From an uncultured Lacinutrix sp. (GTDB taxonomy: Bacteria > Bacteroidota > Bacteroidia > Flavobacteriales > Flavobacteriaceae): DNA of 64,000 bases. The notes beneath the pieces were generated by a model. That model searched no databases. It was not told where the DNA came from and was given only the letters and a program-made list of their open reading frames with translations. Location of the stretch: assembly GCF_947500325.1 (NCBI RefSeq), contig NZ_CANMRQ010000014.1, forward strand, positions 33,989 to 97,988, read 5' to 3'. Below are positions 8,273 to 16,285 of the stretch, piece after piece. Position 1 is the first letter of the stretch. Each line of letters starts with the position of its first letter. The position numbers and the translations under genes are program-made.

Positions 8273-8988
8273 AGTTCTATTCTCCCTTTTTTCCAATAAT
8301 AAGGAATGTTTTCTATTATAAATGCATTAGCTAAGACAGGAGCTTTTAATTGTAGCGTGTCTAAGAATTTAATGTTGTAATTTTCAATATTTATAGGCTT
8401 GGGTTTCCAGTTTTGTCTCACTCCTTCAATTATTAAGACTTCTTTTGTTATTTTATTGTAAGTAAAAGTAAATGGTAATGGACCAGCAAATCGTCTGGCT
8501 TCTTTCCAGTTTTCAAAAGGTGAGTTTTTAGGCAAACAAATAGTGTTGCTTTGATTTTTAATAATAATTTTAAATTTTGATTTTTTAGAACTTATTTCGT
8601 TTTTACAACTATTAATGTCTGTTGTTGTATAATTATAGTGAGTAAAAATATTTCCCATAAAAGCCATTTTCTTTTTATTGGTTTCAGACTTTAAAATATA
8701 TAATCCACGTAGGCGTTTCCCTTTTTTATTTGTGTAACGAACGAATACACGATAACCAATTAAAAAAAAGTCATTGCCTAATATTTTAGGAAAACCTTTT
8801 GGTCTCAGGTTTTTTGTTTGTACCATGGCTAGAGCAACAAAAGCCCATTTATTTTGAAATAAATCTAGACTTAAACATTCCGGAATTAGATCTTCTAGTT
8901 CTTCTTTTGGAACAGCAAATGTTAAGACTAGTGAGCTTTTAAAAAATGCCTCTACTGCAAATGGATGGTTTTTAAGTTTGTTTAGCAT
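8263..8988 (-). CDS. DUF2071 (YqjF-like) protein
   Basis: 241 residues resembling the DUF2071 family of acetoacetate-decarboxylase-fold proteins: an N-terminal VPKEELEDLIPECLSLDLF stretch, a central strand ALAMVQT followed by RPKGFP, and YRVFVRYTNKKGKRLRGLYIL. Family function is unknown; members are often coded next to DoxX-like proteins and dehydrogenases. Here its ATG lies within the end of the DoxX-like gene (7-nt overlap), so the two are co-translated. No signal peptide is seen, so it acts in the cytoplasm. Confidence 0.7.
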   Translation of the reverse strand: MLNKLKNHPFAVEAFFKSSLVLTFAVPKEELEDLIPECLSLDLFQNKWAFVALAMVQTKNLRPKGFPKILGNDFFLIGYRVFVRYTNKKGKRLRGLYILKSETNKKKMAFMGNIFTHYNYTTTDINSCKNEISSKKSKFKIIIKNQSNTICLPKNSPFENWKEARRFAGPLPFTFTYNKITKEVLIIEGVRQNWKPKPINIENYNIKFLDTLQLKAPVLANAFIIENIPYYWKKGRIELWK

Positions 8989-9380
8989 TGTCTTAAGTTG
9001 TTGTTTTTATTGAAACGGAAATTGTTTAAATACACCAATATGATGAATGATATAGCAAATATTATATTAAGTTCTCCCCAAAGCAATAGGTCTGGAACCA
9101 ATATAAACTCAATAATATTCATAGCTAAAACAATTGACATTTGAAGCAAAGCATTTAATTTTTGTTTATAACCAATTATAATCCATATGGCTAAACAAAT
9201 TTCTAATAATCCAATCATGATTGTTATTGTCCTAGAGTAGTCTGTATTTAAAATCCTTGCGACTATTTCTTGATGCCTTGGTACTTGGTTTAATATTTTG
9301 CAATAAAGACCATTAATGAACCAAACTAAGGCTATTATTAGGTTTATAGTTTTATAAGCAATTTTAGGTTTCATTATCAT
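8982..9380 (-). CDS. DoxX-like membrane protein
   Basis: 132 residues with four hydrophobic helices and the pattern of the DoxX_3 group: a first helix IALVWFINGLYCKIL, then RHQEIVARIL, a helix MIGLLEICLAIWIIIGY, and PDLLLWGELNI before the last helix. Function of the group is not settled; some relatives bind quinones or accompany redox enzymes. Two ATGs at 9380 and 9374 are both possible. It is the middle gene of the GbsR-headed operon, 5 nt after the methyltransferase stop. Confidence 0.75.
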   Translation of the reverse strand: MIMKPKIAYKTINLIIALVWFINGLYCKILNQVPRHQEIVARILNTDYSRTITIMIGLLEICLAIWIIIGYKQKLNALLQMSIVLAMNIIEFILVPDLLLWGELNIIFAISFIILVYLNNFRFNKNNNLRQC

Positions 9381-9385
9381 AAAAA

Positions 9386-10261
9386 TTATTTAGTACAGCT
9401 TATAATATAGTAACCAAAGCTTTTTATATGTAATCCAGATAATAGAGCATAGAATGAGCCTTTAAGATTATGTAAGCTTTCTCTTTTTAAGAGATTATTT
9501 GAAAATATTTTTTTTATAATAAATCCAAGGATGGCAAATGGAACATGTAAAACAGAAGGCGCTACTCTAAAAGAAACATCTTCTACTTTAATATTTTTAA
9601 AACCTAATATTTTTAAATCATTTTCAATATTCTCTATTAACCCCAAATTACTTAAACTCCAATGTGAGCAAAGTTTCCTGTACGCGTAATTTGAGCCATA
9701 GCATAATTCTTTTTCTTCTTTTTTCAAGAAGGCATCAGCAATAACGAACCTTCCGTTAGGTTTTAATATACGATAGGCTTCTTTTAAAGATTTTTTATTA
9801 TGACCATCGTGACATAAGCTTTCAATAGCTAAAGCCGCATCAAAAGTATTTGGTTTAAACGAAGTGTTATTGTAATTTTTATTTAATATAGTACCATTCT
9901 TACCTCTTAGTAATTGGTTGCCTTTTTCTACTTGAAAGCTTGAAAGTGTTACTCCAAAAACAGATATGTTTTTGATTTTTTTTAAAGCATATCTCATTGT
10001 GCCTCCAGCACCGCAACCCAAATCTATAAGATTATTTTTTTTGTTTTTTAGATTTAATCGCTTAAGTACTTGATTATTCATTTCGTTAAGCATAGTATTT
10101 CTTTTAAAGAGACTGTTTTTAAAAGGCGAGTAATAACCAAAATGCATATTTAAATCTTTACTCCAAAATTCATAATCTTCAGTAGCAACATTGTAGAAAT
10201 CTATCATTTCTATTTTGTCTTTTTTTAATTTTTTTTGCTGATTAAGTAGTATTGATTTCAT
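9386..10261 (-). CDS. SAM-dependent methyltransferase (methyltransf_11/25-type)
   Basis: 291 residues with a textbook motif I, LIDLGCGAGGTMRYAL (about residues 78-93), motif post-I ISVFGVTLSSFQV, and motif IV ALAIESLCHDG followed by EAYRILKPNGRFVIAD. The N-terminal part (FYNVATEDYEFWSKDLNMHFGYY) resembles enzymes of the cyclopropane-fatty-acid-synthase and sterol/tocopherol methyltransferase type, which act on lipids. The C-terminal third contains a hydrophobic segment (VPFAILGFIIKKIF). Lipid or quinone methylation is a guess supported by the membrane-rich neighbourhood. Confidence 0.8.
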   Translation of the reverse strand: MKSILLNQQKKLKKDKIEMIDFYNVATEDYEFWSKDLNMHFGYYSPFKNSLFKRNTMLNEMNNQVLKRLNLKNKKNNLIDLGCGAGGTMRYALKKIKNISVFGVTLSSFQVEKGNQLLRGKNGTILNKNYNNTSFKPNTFDAALAIESLCHDGHNKKSLKEAYRILKPNGRFVIADAFLKKEEKELCYGSNYAYRKLCSHWSLSNLGLIENIENDLKILGFKNIKVEDVSFRVAPSVLHVPFAILGFIIKKIFSNNLLKRESLHNLKGSFYALLSGLHIKSFGYYIISCTK

Positions 10262-10273
10262 AATTGTTTAATC

Positions 10274-10648
10274 TTAAATGTTTAGCAATAGTTCACTCTT
10301 TTTTTCTAGATAATATTCTTTTGTAACACTATCTAAAAGGGTAATAAAATATACAGAAATAGATAATGGAATAATTATTAGACCAATTACAAATCCAAAT
10401 GTGTTTTCTAAAGAGTTTGGCCATGGAATTAACCAACCAATCCAATATATTACTACAAAAGACCAATAATTGAACAGTTTGTTTTTATTTTTTTTAGATG
10501 TAGATTTCCAATAAAAAATAAGAATTAAAGACGTTAAAACTTGAGTTACACCTAGTACTACTTGAGCATATAATCCCAATATTACAGTTAAATAAAGTAT
10601 AGCTGTCGTTATGATGATAAATAGGTTGATGTTGTTTAAATATTTCAT
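10274..10648 (-). CDS. Small membrane protein, unknown function
   Basis: 124 residues with four predicted helices (LFIIITTAILYLTVILGLY, VTQVLTSLILIFYW, YWSFVVIYWIGWLIPW, and FGFVIGLIIIPLSISVYF). No recognised domain. It is the first gene after the second copy of the GbsR palindrome (10665-10690), which ends 16 nt before its ATG, so it opens the effector part of the operon and is probably the first target of repression. Confidence 0.65.
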   Translation of the reverse strand: MKYLNNINLFIIITTAILYLTVILGLYAQVVLGVTQVLTSLILIFYWKSTSKKNKNKLFNYWSFVVIYWIGWLIPWPNSLENTFGFVIGLIIIPLSISVYFITLLDSVTKEYYLEKKSELLLNI

Positions 10649-10664
10649 AATTTTTAATTGTTTT

Positions 10665-10690
10665 AAACTTTCAGAAAAAATTGAAAGTTT
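10665..10690. promoter_or_regulatory. Second GbsR-type operator (imperfect palindrome)
   Basis: 26 bp with arms AAACTTTCA and TTGAAAGTTT, the same length and arm sequence as the perfect palindrome at 11231-11256; only the central bases differ. It lies between the gbsR-like gene and the first membrane-protein gene. Confidence 0.75.
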
Positions 10691-10703
10691 TATTTAAATT
10701 TTT

Positions 10704-11207
10704 TTATTTAAAAAGTTTAAGAACAGATTTTGTTATCCAGTTTTGTTTTTGATTTACTAGTTTGTTTATCATAGCATCTGCTGTCTCGGTTAATTCATGT
10801 AATGCTTTAGTTTGTTTAATTAATTCTTTAGTTTTTGCTGTGCCATCGTTTTTAATAGAAGACACTTCGTCTAGTACTTTAATTACTGGTTTTATTTCTC
10901 TTCGACTTCTTTCTTTTGCTACAATTCTTGCTAATTCTTGTACGTCTTTTTCTGTAGTGAAAAATTCTTTTCTTTCTCCAGCAACAAATGTTTTAGTGAC
11001 GATACCCCAATCCATTAATTGTCTTAAATTCATAGAAGTATTACCTCTAGAAATTTTTAAATCTTCCATTATCTCTTCCATAGATAATGGTTTTGTAGAA
11101 ATAAAAAGTAACGCTTGAATTTGTGCCATAGCTTTATTAATGCCCCAAAGAGAACCTAAGCTTCCCCAGGTACTAATGAATTTTATTTTTGCTTCTTTGT
11201 ATTCCAT
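10704..11207 (-). CDS. GbsR/MarR family transcriptional repressor
   Basis: 167 residues. The N-terminus (FISTWGSLGSLWGINKAMAQ) and the winged helix (KPLSMEEIMEDLKISRGNTS, then NLRQLMDWGIV) match the GbsR branch of MarR-like regulators, whose Bacillus member represses glycine-betaine genes. A C-terminal coiled region (about 100-165) probably dimerises. Because its start lies just beyond a promoter whose -33 element is inside a perfect 26-bp palindrome, and a second copy precedes the next gene, autoregulation and control of the operon to 7111 is a strong inference. The ligand is unknown. Confidence 0.88.
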   Translation of the reverse strand: MEYKEAKIKFISTWGSLGSLWGINKAMAQIQALLFISTKPLSMEEIMEDLKISRGNTSMNLRQLMDWGIVTKTFVAGERKEFFTTEKDVQELARIVAKERSRREIKPVIKVLDEVSSIKNDGTAKTKELIKQTKALHELTETADAMINKLVNQKQNWITKSVLKLFK

Positions 11208-11211
11208 GGTT

Positions 11212-11240
11212 CAAATATACAATAATTTTTAAACTTTCAA
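11212..11240 (-). promoter_or_regulatory. Promoter of the gbsR-like gene
   Basis: On the minus strand TTG (11238-11240), an 18-nt spacer and TATATTTG (11212-11219) match the Bacteroidota consensus fully. The TTG lies inside the palindrome. Only 4 nt separate the -7 box from the ATG, so the transcript is probably leaderless. Confidence 0.75.
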
Positions 11241-11256
11241 TAATTATTGAAAGTTT
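11231..11256. promoter_or_regulatory. Perfect 26-bp palindromic operator of the GbsR-like repressor
   Basis: Arms AAACTTTCAATAA and TTATTGAAAGTTT are exact reverse complements. It covers the -33 element of the gbsR promoter and touches the stop codon of the next upstream gene. A bound dimer would block RNA polymerase. Confidence 0.8.
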
Positions 11257-12067
11257 ATTTTATTTGTAAATGAATATGATCATCATGTCTTACTGCTTTA
11301 CAACCATGAAACCTTATTTTATTGTAGCGGTTTAATTTTAGTTCTGTTTTTAAATAAGGTTCAATAAATATTTTTTGAGTTGCGGATTTTGATAGAAAAG
11401 TTGTAATAATTTTTTTAGTGGCATTTGCATCAAAATCTAAATTGTTTATTGTGCCAAGAGTAAGGTATTTAGGGAAATCATATTGCCAATAGCCTTTTTC
11501 TATGCAATTTTTAGTTGCTATATTTTCTTTTTTTACATAAACACCATAGCCAGATATAGATGGCTTTTTATTTGTTGATAGCCCATTTTTAGTTTTATAC
11601 ATAAAACAGATGTCAATTTTTTTGCCATCATTATGACTTCTATGCGGGAGTAGAGGAAATCCATCATAAAATGGGAAGTTTGCGTCTAAATAAGTGATTT
11701 TTATGTTGTCTTGTTCTATTAAAGATAAAGCAGAATCTTCTAATAGTTTTTTTAATTTGGGTTTTACATAATTTCTAAAAAGAATAGGATAGGTAATGTT
11801 TTTACATTTTAGACCTTGTTTAGAAATAGGAAGTCTTACTCTTCCAAAATAGTTAGCTATAGGAGGAATAATAACTGCATTGAAAAGTAAATATAGAGCT
11901 ATAAAAACATATCTTTTTTTCCATTGTTTTAATTTACATAGTATTAAGGTAAGGACCCAAATAAAGCCTCCAACTTGTGTTAAAGCGGTAAGTAAAATAA
12001 TCCATACAATATGAGTTATTATTTTAAATACGTTTTTAATAGACATGCAAAAGGCGTTAGATATCAT
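11255..12067 (-). CDS. Putative LAS-type (M15/M74-like) zinc peptidase, membrane-anchored
   Basis: 270 residues. Two N-terminal hydrophobic helices (VWIILLTALTQVGGFIWVL and YVFIALYLLFNAVII) precede a soluble domain whose spaced motifs look like murein endopeptidases of the LAS group: PHRSHNDGKKIDI (141-153, ligands His145 and Asp152) and RHDDHIHLQI at the extreme C-terminus (His261, His264, His266). In MepA-like enzymes the matching motifs bind zinc and cut peptidoglycan cross-bridges. The overall sequence is otherwise divergent, so the call depends on these two motifs. A second ATG at 12046 would escape the hairpin at 12052-12077. Confidence 0.5.
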   Translation of the reverse strand: MISNAFCMSIKNVFKIITHIVWIILLTALTQVGGFIWVLTLILCKLKQWKKRYVFIALYLLFNAVIIPPIANYFGRVRLPISKQGLKCKNITYPILFRNYVKPKLKKLLEDSALSLIEQDNIKITYLDANFPFYDGFPLLPHRSHNDGKKIDICFMYKTKNGLSTNKKPSISGYGVYVKKENIATKNCIEKGYWQYDFPKYLTLGTINNLDFDANATKKIITTFLSKSATQKIFIEPYLKTELKLNRYNKIRFHGCKAVRHDDHIHLQIK

Positions 12068-12077
12068 TCCAACGCCT
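12049..12077 (-). terminator. Possible terminator after the M3 peptidase gene
   Basis: On the minus strand AGGCGTT and AACGCCT form a 7-bp stem followed by TTTT. It spans the annotated start of the LAS-peptidase gene, so it may instead act on translation. Confidence 0.35.
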
Positions 12078-12106
12078 ATATATTATATTTATTTTAAAAA
12101 AGAATC

Positions 12107-14137
12107 TTATTTAATTAAACCTGCGCGTTTTAATAAAGCTTCAGGTTTTGGTGCTTGACCTCTAAAACGTTTATATAAAACCATTGGGTTTTCTGTGCCA
12201 CCTTGAGACAATACATGCTCTTTAAACTTAGTAGCTATTTCTTTATTGAATATGCCTTCTTGTTTAAAATAATCAAATGCATCAGCATCTAAAACTTCTG
12301 CCCATTTGTAGCTATAATAACCGGAAGAATAACCACCTTGAAATATATGTGAAAACGCTGTGCTCATACAGTTTTCTTCTACATCTGGGTATAAGTTAGT
12401 GTTTTTAAAAGTTTCTTTTTCATAAGACTTAACATTGTCAATATGTGTAGGGTTTTTGCCATGCCAAGACATGTCTAGTAAGCCAAAACTAATTTGTCTT
12501 AATGTTTGCATACCTTCATGAAATGTTGCAGATTCCTTTATTTTATTAACTAAGTCCATTGGTATAATTTCTCCAGTTTCATAGTGTTTAGCAAATAGCT
12601 CTAAAGCTTCTTTTTCATAACACCAATTTTCCATAACCTGACTAGGTAATTCTACAAAATCCCAGAATACGCTTGTTCCAGATAAACTAGGATAAGTTGT
12701 GTTTGCTAGTATACCATGTAATGCATGACCAAACTCATGGAATAAAGTAGTGACTTCATTAAAAGTTAATAAAGAAGGTTTACTTTTTGTAGGCTTGGTA
12801 AAATTGCAAACTATTGAAACATGTGGTCTTTCTTCTTCATTGTTTTTAACAAACTGAGATTTGTAAGATGTCATCCATGCGCCATTACGTTTTCCTTTTC
12901 TTGGGAAGAAATCAGCATAAAAAAGAGATGTGAAACCGCCATTTTCATTAGTAACTTTATAAGTTAGAACATCTTCATGGTACTTATCTACATCATTAAT
13001 TTCTTCAAAAGATAAACCAAAAAGTTTTTTAGCTACTATAAAAGCGCCATTTATAACATTTTCTAATTTAAAGTATGGTTTTAATAATTCGTCATCTAAG
13101 CTAAAAAGTTTTTGTTTTAACTTTTCAGAATAATAAGCGGCATCCCATTTTTCTAGTCTGTCAATTTTGTCTATGTCTTTTGCAAAATTTTCAAGGTTTT
13201 TAAATTCATTTTCTGCTGCAGGTTTGGCTTTTAGTAGTAAATCGTTTAAAAAGTTTAAAACAGTTTCTGGAGTTTCGGCCATGCGTTCTTCTAATATAAA
13301 ATGTGCATGTGTTTTATAACCTAAAATATTGGCACGTTCAAAACGTAAATTTGCAATATCTAAAACAATATTTTGATTGTCTAGCTTATCTTCCTTAAAG
13401 GCTTTGCTTCCTGCAGCTTTAGAGAGTGTCTCACGGAGTTTGCGATTATCGGCATACGTCATGAATGGTATATAACTTGGGTAGTCTAAAGTGATTAGCC
13501 AACCTTGCTTGTTTTTACTTTCAGCTAATTGTTTTGCTGCTTCTTTAGCACCATCTGGTAGGCCAGATAGTTGATCTTCATTAGTAATTAATAGCTCGTA
13601 CTTATTTGTTTCTGCTAAGACATTTTCTCCAAATTGTAATTTAAGTTTAGAGAGTTTTTTATCTATTTCTCTAAGTTTTTGTTTTTCTATAGTATTTAAA
13701 TTGGCTCCATTCCTAGAAAAACTTTTATATTTTTTATCTAATAGCGTGTTTTGTTCTGTAGAAAGATTTAAATTTTGTTTGTTTTCATATACAGCCTTTA
13801 CGCGTAGAAATAATTCTTCATTCAAGGTGATATCATTTGAAAACTCAGATAATATGGGTGATATATCTTGAGCTATTTTTTGAATATCTTCATTAGTCTC
13901 AGCAGAATTTAAATTGAAAAAAATACTTGTTACACGGTTTAATTGTTGTCCGGAAAACTCTAAAGCTTCAATTGTATTTTCAAAAGTAGCAGACTCAGTA
14001 TTGCTAGTAATTACGTTAATTTCTGCTTTAGTAGATTCAATTAACTTAAGAATTGCAGGCTTGAAATCTTCATTTTTTATTTGAGTGAATGGAGATGAAT
14101 TGTATTTCGTCGAAAAGTTTTTTGTTAAAGTACTCAT
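12107..14137 (-). CDS. M3 family metallopeptidase (oligopeptidase A / dipeptidyl carboxypeptidase type)
   Basis: 676 residues, normal for the M3A oligopeptidases. The zinc motif HEFGH is at His467-His471 (LFHEFGHALHG), with the third ligand expected in the downstream helix around WDFVELPSQVMENW. No signal peptide is seen, so it is a cytoplasmic enzyme that degrades short peptides, including cleaved signal peptides in relatives. The C-terminal block GGYSSGYYSYKWAEVLDADAF is a family hallmark shared by PrlC and Dcp; the two cannot be separated confidently here. Confidence 0.93.
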   Translation of the reverse strand: MSTLTKNFSTKYNSSPFTQIKNEDFKPAILKLIESTKAEINVITSNTESATFENTIEALEFSGQQLNRVTSIFFNLNSAETNEDIQKIAQDISPILSEFSNDITLNEELFLRVKAVYENKQNLNLSTEQNTLLDKKYKSFSRNGANLNTIEKQKLREIDKKLSKLKLQFGENVLAETNKYELLITNEDQLSGLPDGAKEAAKQLAESKNKQGWLITLDYPSYIPFMTYADNRKLRETLSKAAGSKAFKEDKLDNQNIVLDIANLRFERANILGYKTHAHFILEERMAETPETVLNFLNDLLLKAKPAAENEFKNLENFAKDIDKIDRLEKWDAAYYSEKLKQKLFSLDDELLKPYFKLENVINGAFIVAKKLFGLSFEEINDVDKYHEDVLTYKVTNENGGFTSLFYADFFPRKGKRNGAWMTSYKSQFVKNNEEERPHVSIVCNFTKPTKSKPSLLTFNEVTTLFHEFGHALHGILANTTYPSLSGTSVFWDFVELPSQVMENWCYEKEALELFAKHYETGEIIPMDLVNKIKESATFHEGMQTLRQISFGLLDMSWHGKNPTHIDNVKSYEKETFKNTNLYPDVEENCMSTAFSHIFQGGYSSGYYSYKWAEVLDADAFDYFKQEGIFNKEIATKFKEHVLSQGGTENPMVLYKRFRGQAPKPEALLKRAGLIK

Positions 14138-14215
14138 TTACAGTGTTATAAATTTTTAAAAGCTTAAAAGTTACTGGCTTTGTGTTAAATATATGTCAAA
14201 TATTAGTTAAATTCG

Positions 14216-14312
14216 CCTCAGATTTTTTCTCGAGAGTTGGTTACTCTCTTAAAAATTATTGATTAATAGCGATGAAAAGCCTCAAATTTATTTGGGGCTT
14301 TTTTTTATCTCT
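14216..14312 (+). ncRNA. RNA element copy 1 (small RNA candidate with terminator)
   Basis: The gap between the M3 peptidase and purE has no ORF. On the plus strand there is a 6-bp hairpin GAGAGT-TGGTT-ACTCTC (14231-14247), the conserved box GATTAATAGCGAT (14260-14272), then a GC-rich stem AAGCCTCAAAT / ATTTGGGGCTT followed by eight U. This order is repeated in copy 2 about 220 nt downstream. The U-rich end points to an intrinsic terminator and thus to a plus-strand transcript of roughly 90 nt. Function unknown. Confidence 0.45.
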
Positions 14313-14351
14313 TATAGTTTAAATTGAGAAGGAATACGTATTAAAATTACT

Positions 14352-14380
14352 TTTCATCGATTATTTATGCATTTCGTCTA
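14352..14380 (+). promoter_or_regulatory. TTTCGTCTA-type direct-repeat site before RNA copy 2
   Basis: TTTCATCGA (14352-14360) and TTTCGTCTA (14372-14380) are direct repeats offset by 20 nt with TATGCA between. A very similar arrangement lies upstream of the LamG gene at 59856-59884. The 20-nt offset is that of a regulator bound on one DNA face, as for LytTR proteins. Confidence 0.35.
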
Positions 14381-14437
14381 AACTTTTATTTTTTTTAAGC
14401 TCAATTCTTCTGTTTGAGATCTATTTAAGAGATTTGC

Positions 14438-14520
14438 TATAAGTTTTTTTGATGTGAGTAAAACTCATATATAGAAGATTAATAGCGATTGAAAGCCCAG
14501 GAGACTGGGCTTTCTTAATT
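14438..14520 (+). ncRNA. RNA element copy 2 (small RNA candidate)
   Basis: The same order as copy 1: a U-rich stretch, a short hairpin GAGT-AAA-ACTC (14456-14466), the identical box GATTAATAGCGAT (14477-14489), and a stem GAAAGCCCAG-GAGA-CTGGGCTTTC (14491-14514). The U-run after the stem is weaker than in copy 1. Flanking bases ATTYGC before the U-rich stretch are shared too. It lies 5 nt beyond the purE stop and might also end purE transcription. Confidence 0.4.
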
Positions 14521-14524
14521 TATA

Positions 14525-15007
14525 TTATTTAAGTTTTTTAGAAGCTGTTTCTACTTTCAATTTTAATCCTTCTTTATAAGCCAAGATCTTATCTAAAACA
14601 CATTTGTCGCTAGATCCAATTATTTGAGCAGCTAATATCCCAGCATTTTTTGCACCATCTAAAGCAACGGTAGCAACTGGTACGCCACCTGGCATTTGTA
14701 ATATAGATAAGATAGAATCCCATCCATCTATAGAGTTTCTACTTTTTACTGGTACTCCAATAACAGGTAAAGGAGACATAGATGCAACCATTCCAGGTAA
14801 ATGCGCAGCTCCACCAGCTCCTGCAACAATTACAGATATTCCACGTGTATGTGCATTTTTGCTATAGTCAAATAGTTTCTCTGGTGTTCTATGTGCAGAT
14901 ACAATATCTACTTCAACTTCAATATCAAAACCTTTTAAAATATCTATTGCCTCTTGCATTATTGGAAGATCACTATCACTTCCCATTATTACGCCAACTT
15001 TACTCAT
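14525..15007 (-). CDS. purE: 5-(carboxyamino)imidazole ribonucleotide mutase
   Basis: 160 residues, class I PurE. The N-terminus GVIMGSDSDLPIM binds the phosphate, SAHRTPE holds the catalytic histidine, and AGGAAHLPG plus GVPVKS complete the site. It converts N5-CAIR to CAIR in de novo purine synthesis. It follows purK by 3 nt, so the two steps are made together, which is useful because N5-CAIR is unstable. Confidence 0.97.
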   Translation of the reverse strand: MSKVGVIMGSDSDLPIMQEAIDILKGFDIEVEVDIVSAHRTPEKLFDYSKNAHTRGISVIVAGAGGAAHLPGMVASMSPLPVIGVPVKSRNSIDGWDSILSILQMPGGVPVATVALDGAKNAGILAAQIIGSSDKCVLDKILAYKEGLKLKVETASKKLK

Positions 15008-15010
15008 AAT

Positions 15011-16165
15011 TTATTTACTTATAACTTTTATGGTGTTTTTTACTTTTTCAGCAATTTGCCTTGCTATATTTAAATCTTCATTAACAATGGTTACATGTCC
15101 CATTTTGCGAAATGGACGTGTTTGTTTCTTGCCATAGATATGAGGTGTTACACCTTCCATTTTCATAATACTATCTATGTTTTTATAAATAACACCTCCT
15201 GTATGACCTTCAGCTCCAACTAAATTTACCATAATACCACCAACTTTACTTTCGGTCTTACCTAATGGTAAATTTAAAATAGCTCTAATATGTTGTTCAA
15301 ACTGCGAAGTGTAACTCGCTTCAATGGTTTGATGTCCTGAGTTATGAGGTCTTGGAGCAACTTCATTTATTAATATTTCGTCATTTTGTGTTTGAAATAA
15401 CTCTACAGCTAATAAACCAACATGGTTAAATGTTCTGGAAACGTTAAGAGCCACTTCTTGAGCTTTTTTAGCAACTTCATTAGAAATACGTGCTGGACAA
15501 ATAACATACTCTACTTGATTTGCTTCAGGATGAAATTCCATTTCAACTACTGGATATGTTTTTATTTCTCCATTTGAATTTCGTGCTACTATTACAGCTA
15601 ATTCATTTTTGAAATCTACTAACTGTTCGGCAATACATTCGCCTTTGGGTAGGCCATCTAAATCTTTAAGAGAACGAACAATTTTTACACCAGTTCCATC
15701 ATAACCAAATTGAGCACTCTTCCATACAAATGGAAATTGTAATCCGCCATTTAGAACAGTCTCTTTTATTTCTGATAGGTAAGCGAAACGAGAAAATGCC
15801 GATGTTGGTAATTTATGATCTAAATAGAATAATTTTTGCTTAGCCTTATTTTGAATAATCCTTAAATTCTGAGACGAAGGAAATACTTTTACTCCTTCTT
15901 TTTCTAGTTTTTCAAGAGCATCTACGTTTACATTTTCAATTTCGAAAGTGAGAATATCAACACGTTTCCCAAAATTGTAAACGGTATCAAAATCCATTAA
16001 ATCTCCTTTTGTAAATTGATTACATGCTATTTTGCATGGTGCTTCATCACTTGAATCTAAAACATGAGTCGTAATATCAAATGTTCTAGTAACATTAAGC
16101 ATCATTTTACCTAATTGGCCACCGCCTAAAATTCCTAATTTAAATTGCGAAGAAAAGTAATTCAT
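15011..16165 (-). CDS. purK: 5-(carboxyamino)imidazole ribonucleotide synthase
   Basis: 384 residues with an ATP-grasp fold: N-terminal LGILGGGQLGKMM dinucleotide-like loop, FPFVWKSAQFGYDGTG ATP-binding lysine region, EQLVDFKNELAVIVAR, and the metal-binding INEVAPRPHNSGH. It uses ATP and bicarbonate to make N5-CAIR for PurE. It is first in a two-gene operon; a -7 box (16185-16192) lies 19 nt upstream. Confidence 0.97.
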   Translation of the reverse strand: MNYFSSQFKLGILGGGQLGKMMLNVTRTFDITTHVLDSSDEAPCKIACNQFTKGDLMDFDTVYNFGKRVDILTFEIENVNVDALEKLEKEGVKVFPSSQNLRIIQNKAKQKLFYLDHKLPTSAFSRFAYLSEIKETVLNGGLQFPFVWKSAQFGYDGTGVKIVRSLKDLDGLPKGECIAEQLVDFKNELAVIVARNSNGEIKTYPVVEMEFHPEANQVEYVICPARISNEVAKKAQEVALNVSRTFNHVGLLAVELFQTQNDEILINEVAPRPHNSGHQTIEASYTSQFEQHIRAILNLPLGKTESKVGGIMVNLVGAEGHTGGVIYKNIDSIMKMEGVTPHIYGKKQTRPFRKMGHVTIVNEDLNIARQIAEKVKNTIKVISK

Positions 16166-16184
16166 TAAAATGATTGATTTGGTA

Positions 16185-16192
16185 CAAAAATA
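16185..16192 (-). promoter_or_regulatory. -7 box of purKE promoter
   Basis: TATTTTTG on the minus strand matches TAnnTTTG, 19 nt before the purK ATG. No TTG at the -33 position. No guanine-riboswitch or PurR-like site was recognised. Confidence 0.45.
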
Positions 16193-16256
16193 CGTTTAAA
16201 AATGAAAAGAAAGCTATAAAAATTTGATGAAAATCGCATATCGATTAACAAATCCT

Positions 16257-16264
16257 TATCTTTG
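16257..16264 (+). promoter_or_regulatory. -7 box of the HPRT-ADK gene
   Basis: TATCTTTG followed by C, a strong match to TAnnTTTG, 21 nt before the ATG at 16286. The purK promoter is divergent, so both lie in the same 120-nt gap. Confidence 0.5.
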
Positions 16265-16285
16265 CAGCTTTCATAAAAATAAGCC

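Noticed and set aside
14782..15009. 75-codon ORF on the plus strand inside purE
   Set aside because: Leu/Gln-rich, no start context, wholly antisense to purE.
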